A DNA stretch of 64,000 bases from Paracidovorax cattleyae. GTDB taxonomy: Bacteria; Pseudomonadota; Gammaproteobacteria; Burkholderiales; Burkholderiaceae_C. The stretch is from positions 1 to 64,000 of the forward strand of contig NZ_FNJL01000026.1 in NCBI RefSeq assembly GCF_900104515.1. The letters run 5' to 3'. The notes under the pieces are model-generated. The model searched no databases and was not told where the DNA came from. It was given only the letters and a program-made list of their open reading frames with translations. Of this stretch, positions 59,438 through 64,000 are shown piece by piece. The number at the start of each line of letters is the position of its first letter. Positions within the stretch are counted from its first letter, which is position 1. A program made the position numbers and the translations under genes.

Positions 59438-60490
59438 TCAATGTGCGGCCGGTGCGGGGGCATCGCGCCACCAGGGCTGCGTGGCAGCGGGGAAACGGAT
59501 GTCCACGCGCTCGCCCATGGCCGGCGTCAGCAGCGGCACGCCGCGCGCGGCGGCCAGCGCGCCGATGCGCTCGAAGGGCTCCGTCCAGGCATGGAAGGAC
59601 AGGTCGAACGTGCCGTTGTGGATGGGCAGGCAGTGGCCCCCCTGCACATCCAGGTGCGCCTGCAGGCTTTCTTCGGGCTGCATGTGTACATCGGGCCAGT
59701 CGGTGTTGTAGGCGCCGGTCTCCATCAGCGTCAGGTCGAACGGGCCGAAGCGTTCCCCGATGGCGCGGAAGCCGTCGAAGTAACCGGAATCGCCGCTGAA
59801 GAAAACGCGGGTGCCGCCCGCGATCAGCACCCAGGATGCCCACAGGGTGCGGTTGCCGTCGGACAGGCCCCGCCCCGAGAAATGCCGCGCGGGGGTGCAG
59901 GCCAGCTGCACGCCCGCGAAGGTGGTGCCCTGCCACCAGTCGAACTGCCGCACCTTGTCGGCCGGCACACCCCAGCCGGTCAGCCGGTCGCCCACGCCCA
60001 GCGGGGCCATGAACTGTTCCACCTTCGGCACCAGCGCGAGGATGGCTGCACGGTCCAGGTGGTCATAGTGGTCGTGGGACAGCACCACGCCCCGAATGGG
60101 CGGTAGGTCTTCGATCCGCAGGGGCGGCGCATGGAAGCGCCGGGGCCCGGCGAACTGCACGGGGGAGGCACGCTCGGAAAACACCGGGTCTGTCAGCCAG
60201 AAGCCGCCCTGCAGCTTGAGCAGCACCGTGGAATGGCCCAGGCGCCACAGCGACATGTCCGGGGCGGCCAGCAGCGCCTCCCGCGTGAGCGCCTGCACCG
60301 GGACCGGGCGGTCCGGCACCGTGCCGGCGGGCTTGCCGAGCGCCATGCGGAGCATGATGCCCAGCCCTGCCAGCCAGCCCATGCGGCGCGGCGGCACGGC
60401 ATTGCGGAAACGGCCTCCGGCCGAGGCCGGAGGCCGCAGGACGATGGATTCGGCCGGGGCGGGGTGGCTGTAGGCGGATGGACGGGCCAT
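59438..60490 (-). CDS. MBL-fold metal-dependent hydrolase (UlaG/NAPE-PLD-like)
   Basis: A 350-residue metallo-beta-lactamase-fold protein. SHDHYDHLDR (HxHxDH motif) binds two metals. Other landmarks are WRLGHSTVLLKLQGGFWLTDPVFSERASP, FSGDSGYFDGF and the later PIHNGTFDLSFHAW His. This is the L-ascorbate-lactonase UlaG/N-acyl phosphatidylethanolamine phospholipase D-like group, acting on esters or lactones of unknown identity. ATG 60490 is used because frames further upstream run into the operator shared with the divergent tetR gene. Its likely repressor is that TetR protein. Confidence 0.85.
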   Translation of the reverse strand: MARPSAYSHPAPAESIVLRPPASAGGRFRNAVPPRRMGWLAGLGIMLRMALGKPAGTVPDRPVPVQALTREALLAAPDMSLWRLGHSTVLLKLQGGFWLTDPVFSERASPVQFAGPRRFHAPPLRIEDLPPIRGVVLSHDHYDHLDRAAILALVPKVEQFMAPLGVGDRLTGWGVPADKVRQFDWWQGTTFAGVQLACTPARHFSGRGLSDGNRTLWASWVLIAGGTRVFFSGDSGYFDGFRAIGERFGPFDLTLMETGAYNTDWPDVHMQPEESLQAHLDVQGGHCLPIHNGTFDLSFHAWTEPFERIGALAAARGVPLLTPAMGERVDIRFPAATQPWWRDAPAPAAH

Positions 60491-60547
60491 GGCAGTGGGT
60501 GGGAAGGGAGGGGAGGGGAGTGCGCCGGGGATGCGCACCGACATATG

Positions 60548-60559
60548 CACTGTACAGTG
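60548..60559. promoter_or_regulatory. TetR operator between MBL-fold and tetR genes
   Basis: CACTGTACAGTG, a perfect 12-bp palindrome, lies in the AT-rich divergent gap (117 bp between the two ATGs). Palindromes with a TGTACA core are typical of TetR-family sites. It is 47 bp before the tetR ATG and 57 bp before that of the hydrolase gene. Confidence 0.65.
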
Positions 60560-60606
60560 TAGTGTTCTTTTTTAAAAAGTAAACCATGCGGTGTAAAATT
60601 CGCCGA

Positions 60607-61227
60607 ATGGCCTCCGAACCGACTTCCCGACTGACCGACCGCAAGCGCGAAGCCATCGTGCAGGCGGCCATCGCGGAGTTCCGCGAAAGCGGTTTCTCCG
60701 GCACCAGCATGGACCGCGTGGCCGCCGCCGCCGGTGTGTCCAAGCGCACGGTCTACAACCACTTCCCCAGCAAGGACGAACTGTTCTCCGCCATCCTCGA
60801 CCAGCTCTGGAGCCGCAGCCGCGCCCATGCCGACGTGGTCCACGATCCCGGCCGCCCGCTGCGCCCGCAACTGATGGAACTGATCGGCCACAAGATGCAG
60901 CTTTTCAATGATCCGAGCTTCATGGATCTCTCGCGCGTCGTCATTGCCGAGATGCTGCACAACCCCGAACGGGCGAAGGCCATGGCGGCCCGCCTGTCGT
61001 CCCGGGAGGACGGCCTGCCCGTCTGGATCGATGCCGCGCAGCGGGCGGGCCAGTTGCGCGCCGACGCCGACCCGCTGTACGCGGCGCACCAGCTCATGGG
61101 CCAGCTCAAGGCCCATGCGCTCTGGCCGCAGCTCCTCCTGGGCCAGCCACCGCTCGACGAGGCCCAGCAGGCCCGGGTGCTGGCCGACACCGTGGACATG
61201 TTCCTGGGCTTCTACGCCCGCGGCTGA
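60607..61227 (+). CDS. TetR-family transcriptional regulator
   Basis: A 206-residue TetR protein. The N-terminal domain carries REAIVQAAIAEFRESGFSGTSMDRVAAAAGVSKRTVYNHFPSKDELF, a complete helix-turn-helix with TVYNHFPSK. The C-terminal ligand domain (DTVDMFLGFYARG at the end) is of the AefR-like type. ATG 60607 was chosen; no ribosome site precedes it, and a TAAAAT hexamer 8 bp upstream could be a -10 box, so leaderless translation is possible. It probably represses the divergent hydrolase gene through the CACTGTACAGTG palindrome and itself. Inducer unknown. Confidence 0.83.
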   Translation: MASEPTSRLTDRKREAIVQAAIAEFRESGFSGTSMDRVAAAAGVSKRTVYNHFPSKDELFSAILDQLWSRSRAHADVVHDPGRPLRPQLMELIGHKMQLFNDPSFMDLSRVVIAEMLHNPERAKAMAARLSSREDGLPVWIDAAQRAGQLRADADPLYAAHQLMGQLKAHALWPQLLLGQPPLDEAQQARVLADTVDMFLGFYARG

Positions 61228-61237
61228 GGCGGCGGCG

Positions 61238-61620
61238 CAGGGCCCCCAGCGGTTCGGCCACGCAGCCGCGCATGGCCTCCGGATGCACGGAAACGCAGGC
61301 ATGCACCAGCCCGGCCTCCAGCAGCGCATGCGCGTGCTCCTGGTCGTCCACCATCAGTTCCAGGGCGATGCGCTCGCGCTGCAGGGCGGGTGCCAGCGAC
61401 GGCAGGAGCCAGGTGGCCAGCGAATCCGCATTCACGGCCAGCACGACGGGAGAAAACGCCGCGCCCCCGCCATCGCCAGCCAGGTCGGCCAGCAGCTCGC
61501 GCTCCATGGCCCGCGTGGCGCGGCAGGGCCGACCACGCACCAGCAGCGGCTGGCCGAGCCGGGTTTCCAGCGCGCGCACCCGGAGCGATACCGCCGAAGG
61601 CGTGAGGTACAGCGCGGCGC
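61238..61620 (-). pseudogene. argP: Remnant of an argP-like LysR regulator gene
   Basis: On the minus strand this region encodes LTPSAVSLRVRALETRLGQPLLVRG, then LAVNADSLATWLLPSLAPALQ and LMVDDQEHAHALLEAGLV. These correspond to residues of about 30-170 of ArgP, as in the intact copy at 33595. The first 30 or so residues are replaced by unrelated sequence on the lysE-remnant side. The C-terminal half, from about residue 170, is missing at the tetR side. Both ends are gone, so no functional regulator is made. The neighbouring lysE remnant is cut at the same place. Confidence 0.8.
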
Positions 61621-61664
61621 CCGGCTGGGGGATGGCCCAGGGACGGCACGGGCCCGGCGCACGG

Positions 61665-61969
61665 GCACGCGGCAGGCCCTTGCCGCCGTGCTGGCGGTGT
61701 CGCTGCTCAATCCCCACATGGTCCTGGATACGGTCGTGCTGCTCGGCGCGCTGGGCGGGCAGCGGCCGCCGCCCGAGCGCGTGGCGTTCGCGGCCGGGAC
61801 GATCGCCGCCTCCACCGCATGGTTCCTCTCGCTGGGCTTCGGAGCCCGGCTCCTGTCGCCCTGGTTCGCCCGGCCCTCGGCCTGGCGCGCGCTCGACGCC
61901 TTCGTGGCGGCCGTGATGCTGTCGCTGGCCGCCTTCCTCGCCTTCACGCCCCTGCCCACTGCGCCATGA
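61665..61969 (+). pseudogene. lysE: Remnant of a LysE/ArgO-type exporter gene (C-terminal half)
   Basis: The plus strand encodes AVLAVSLLNPHMVLDTVVLLGALGG, FAAGTIAASTAWFLSLGFGARLL and FVAAVMLSLAAFLAFT. This is the last 100 or so residues of a LysE/ArgO amino-acid exporter: LNPHVYLDT-like motif, then three helices. The N-terminal half, with the first helices, is missing. In intact genomes lysE is divergent from argP, so a single deletion has removed both 5' ends and the promoter region between them. Its TGA overlaps the start of the next gene (ATGA), which is intact. Confidence 0.8.
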
Positions 61970-62361
61970 CCCTTCCCTGCATCACACTCGCCCCGCTTCC
62001 CTTCCGCTACGCGGTCTCGCGCCTCGCGCCCTCATCGGCATTTCCGGAATGGGCGGACGGCGACGGCTTCGTCTCGGTCACGCGCACCTCCGAGGAGCTG
62101 TCGGTGGTCTGCCGGCAGGAGCGGGTGCCGTCCCATGTGCAGGCCGAACGGGACTGGAAGGCGTTCCGCTTCGTCGGCCCGTTCGCCTTCGGCGCCACGG
62201 GGATCGTGCTGTCGGTGGTGCAGCCGCTGTCGAAAGCCGGCATCGGCGTGTTCGTGGTCTCGACCTTCGACGGCGACCACCTCCTGCTGCAGGAACGCGA
62301 CACGGCCGCGGGCCAGGCCCTCCTGATGGCGGCAGGCCACACCCTTCTGCCGGAAACCTGA
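61966..62361 (+). CDS. ACT-domain protein (CASTOR-like ACT_7 type)
   Basis: A 131-residue protein with one or two ACT-like modules: FRYAVSRLAPSSAFPEW, SVTRTSEELSVVCRQERVP, then FRFVGPFAFGATGIVLSVVQPLSKAGIGVFVVSTFDGDHLLL. This pattern is the small bacterial ACT_7 (CASTOR-like) family, which binds amino acids; the eukaryotic relatives sense arginine. The ATG at 61966 overlaps the stop of the lysE remnant by four bases. It was probably translated with lysE before the deletion, which suggests an amino-acid-sensing or exporter-modulating role (inference). It appears intact, although its former promoter may be lost. Confidence 0.75.
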   Translation: MTLPCITLAPLPFRYAVSRLAPSSAFPEWADGDGFVSVTRTSEELSVVCRQERVPSHVQAERDWKAFRFVGPFAFGATGIVLSVVQPLSKAGIGVFVVSTFDGDHLLLQERDTAAGQALLMAAGHTLLPET

Positions 62362-62444
62362 GCCCCGGGCTGCGGTGCGGCCCGGCGTGCCTTACGCTCC
62401 GGGGCCACGCCTTTTCGCTTTCCGGCCCCGGCCGCTTTCAGCCC

Positions 62445-63005
62445 ATGCCTCTTTCCCCCTACCTCGACGCTGCGCCCACGATGGACGACAGCGTGTTCAT
62501 CCATGCCTCCGCCCAGGTGATCGGCGATGTGCACCTGGGGCGGGACGCCTCCGTGTGGTGCAACGCCGTGCTGCGCGGCGACGTGCACCGCATCACCGTG
62601 GGCGAGGGCTCCAACGTGCAGGACCTGAGCATGGGCCACGTCTCGCACCGCCACCCGGGCAAGCCCGACGGTTCGCCCCTGGTCATCGGCAGCCACGTGA
62701 CCATCGGACATTCGGCCATCCTGCACGGCTGCCGCATCGGCGACGAATGCCTCATCGGCATGGGCAGCATCGTGATGGACGATGCAGTCATCGGCGACCA
62801 GGTGATGCTCGGCGCCGGCAGCCTGGTGCCGCCGGGCAAGGTGCTGGAACGCGGCTCGCTCTACATCGGCCGGCCCGCCGTGCGCCAGCGTGCGTTGACG
62901 CCGCAGGAGATCGCCTACCTGCGCTATTCGGCAGAGCATTACGTCCGGGTGAAGAACAACTATCTGGCCCCGGCGCAACCGCCCATGCCCCCACAGCCGC
63001 GCTGA
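62445..63005 (+). CDS. Gamma carbonic anhydrase-family protein
   Basis: A 186-residue left-handed beta-helix protein of the gamma-carbonic anhydrase/YrdA group. Hexapeptide turns run through VFIHASAQVIGDVHLGRDASVWCNAVLRGD, then SHVTIGHSAILHGCRIGDECLIGMGSIVMDDAVIG. The zinc His positions appear as MGHVSH and VTIGHSAILHG. The C-terminal helix (EIAYLRYSAEHYVRVKNNY) is typical. It may be an active carbonic anhydrase or a structural homologue of unknown substrate. ATG 62445 was chosen by comparison with the family start; no strong ribosome site is present. Confidence 0.88.
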   Translation: MPLSPYLDAAPTMDDSVFIHASAQVIGDVHLGRDASVWCNAVLRGDVHRITVGEGSNVQDLSMGHVSHRHPGKPDGSPLVIGSHVTIGHSAILHGCRIGDECLIGMGSIVMDDAVIGDQVMLGAGSLVPPGKVLERGSLYIGRPAVRQRALTPQEIAYLRYSAEHYVRVKNNYLAPAQPPMPPQPR

Positions 63006-63049
63006 GTCCCTCGACAGCCGATGGCGTATCGTCTAACCTGCCCCTTGCA

Positions 63050-64000
63050 ATGAACCCCCTGCTTGAGCAATTGTCCGGGACGGTCGCCGCAGCAAAGGGC
63101 GTGGAAGACCTCACGCGCTCGCTGCTGGAGATGCTGGAGGCGGTGACGGGCATTGAATCCACCTACCTGACCTCCATCGACGAGGCAGGTGGCACCCTCA
63201 AGGTCCTGTACGCCCACAATGCCGGCGAACTGCGCATTCCGGAAGGCTTCACCACCGACTGGGGCCAGACGCCGTGCAAGCGGGCGATGGACGAGGGCCG
63301 GGTCTACGTGGACGACATTTCCGACCGCTGGGGCGACATGGCGGTCGTGCGCGACCTGGGGCTGCGCGCCTATGCCAGCATGCCCGTGCGCAGGGCCGAC
63401 GGCCGGCTGTGCGGTACGCTGTGCGCTGCCAGCAAGCGCGAGCGCCCCGGCACGCCCGAAACGGGGCACATCCTCACGCTCTTCGCCCACCTGATCGGCC
63501 AGCAGATCGAACGCGAGCAGTTGATCCGGGAGCTGACCGCCGCCAACGAGCGGCTGACCCGGCATGCCGCCACCGACGAGCTCACCGGGCTGCCGAACCG
63601 CCGGGCGCTCATGGAGGCGCTCACGCGCCTGCTTGCGCAGGGGCGGCGGCGGCAGGCAGAGGTACTGATCGCCTTCGTCGACCTGGACGAATTCAAGACG
63701 GTCAACGACCGGCACGGCCACGAGATAGGCGACCAGTTCCTGCAGGCCATCGCCCAGCGGCTGCGGACGGTGCTGCGCGAGGAGGACGTCATCGCCCGCA
63801 TCGGCGGGGACGAGTTCGTCGTGGCGACCCTCGGGATGCACGCCGGAGAGGCGTCGCGCTCTGCACGTGACACCTTCCGCGAGCGCATCGCCCAGGCCAC
63901 GCAGGGCCGTTTCGACCTGCCGGGCGCATCGCTCGACTACGCTGGCGCCAGCGTGGGCGCCGTCGCCGTGCCGCCGCAGGAGCCGATCGCGGCCGGGGAC
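63050..64000 (+). CDS. GAF-GGDEF diguanylate cyclase (3' end outside window)
   Basis: The frame is open from ATG 63050 to the window edge (317 codons), so the C-terminus is missing. The first 150 or so residues form a GAF sensor domain (LLEMLEAVTGIESTYLTSID, AYASMPVRRADGRLCGTLCAAS). A coiled linker follows (LIRELTAANERLTRHAATDELTGLPNRRALMEAL). The GGDEF domain then begins; the signature RIGGDEFVV is at residues 250-258 with GGDEF itself at 252-256, unmutated, and VDLDEFKTVNDRHGHEIGDQFLQ upstream. It probably makes the second messenger cyclic di-GMP in response to a ligand of the GAF domain. The gene follows the carbonic anhydrase gene after 44 bp. Confidence 0.9.
   Translation, partial: MNPLLEQLSGTVAAAKGVEDLTRSLLEMLEAVTGIESTYLTSIDEAGGTLKVLYAHNAGELRIPEGFTTDWGQTPCKRAMDEGRVYVDDISDRWGDMAVVRDLGLRAYASMPVRRADGRLCGTLCAASKRERPGTPETGHILTLFAHLIGQQIEREQLIRELTAANERLTRHAATDELTGLPNRRALMEALTRLLAQGRRRQAEVLIAFVDLDEFKTVNDRHGHEIGDQFLQAIAQRLRTVLREEDVIARIGGDEFVVATLGMHAGEASRSARDTFRERIAQATQGRFDLPGASLDYAGASVGAVAVPPQEPIAAGD

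Noticed and set aside
1-64000. CRISPR arrays, prophage modules, tRNA and rRNA genes
   Set aside because: I read for regularly spaced repeats, integrase/att pairs and cloverleaf or 16S/23S-like stretches and found none that I could support.

Overview
The window is a GC-rich chromosomal segment from a beta-proteobacterium of the Comamonadaceae. A plant-associated Acidovorax (Paracidovorax) is the best guess. The guess rests on four things: an IPTL-CTERM surface protein at the left edge, dense operons of LysR-regulated catabolic genes, the minC-minD-minE order, and a large gene preceded by a textbook HrpX-type plant-inducible promoter (PIP) box. The species call is inference; no rRNA or tRNA gene is present to anchor it.

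Layout. 1-3.2 kb: the end of an IPTL-CTERM surface protein, an OmpW-like porin and an alpha/beta hydrolase. 3.2-6.2 kb: a YheO-type regulator divergent from a two-gene amino-acid operon (PLP enzyme plus ornithine-cyclodeaminase-family enzyme), with two matching operator dyads between them. 6.2-12.3 kb: the gentisate pathway (dioxygenase, fumarylpyruvate hydrolase, maleylpyruvate isomerase, transporter), flanked by AraC and LysR regulators and carrying a 98-bp nested inverted repeat inside the operon. 12.4-14.0 kb: an AidB-like acyl-CoA dehydrogenase. 14.1-18.1 kb: a PIP box and a 1291-residue helical protein, a strong candidate type III effector. 18.1-24.3 kb: housekeeping genes (threonine ammonia-lyase, opgD, queC, GTP-dependent PEP carboxykinase). 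24.4-29.8 kb: a LysR regulator and an ABC uptake operon. 30-36.6 kb: regulators, a metallophosphoesterase, a UspA protein, and an argP-like regulator divergent from D-amino-acid dehydrogenase. 36.6-42.1 kb: an M14 peptidase, a hydrolase-fold protein lacking its nucleophile, a flavin reductase, min genes and pssA. 42.2-45 kb: an arginine catabolic pair (ornithine cyclodeaminase and arginase) with a divergent Lrp regulator. 45-52 kb: acetoacetyl-CoA synthetase, an M48 lipoprotein protease, and an IclR-SMP-30 fusion regulator divergent from a ketoglutarate-semialdehyde-type dehydrogenase. 52-59 kb: an MFS/LysR pair, a UbiH/UbiM-type hydroxylase, and an ABC system with a double permease. 59-64 kb: an MBL-fold hydrolase/TetR pair, a deletion scar fusing remnants of argP and lysE, an ACT-domain protein, a gamma-carbonic anhydrase, and a GAF-GGDEF protein that runs off the right edge.

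The genes fit a soil- or plant-associated heterotroph that uses aromatic acids, D- and L-amino acids and sugar acids. Almost every catabolic unit has a divergent local regulator with a visible dyad in the gap. A dispersed repeat of about 170-190 bp occurs at the 3' ends of pssA and of the 57.7-kb ABC ATPase gene, and as a collapsed 38-bp form at a tetR gene. The most interesting items are the PIP-box effector candidate, the repeat that supplies stop codons, the argP/lysE scar, the IclR-SMP-30 fusion and the hydrolase-fold protein with a Ser-to-Gly elbow.
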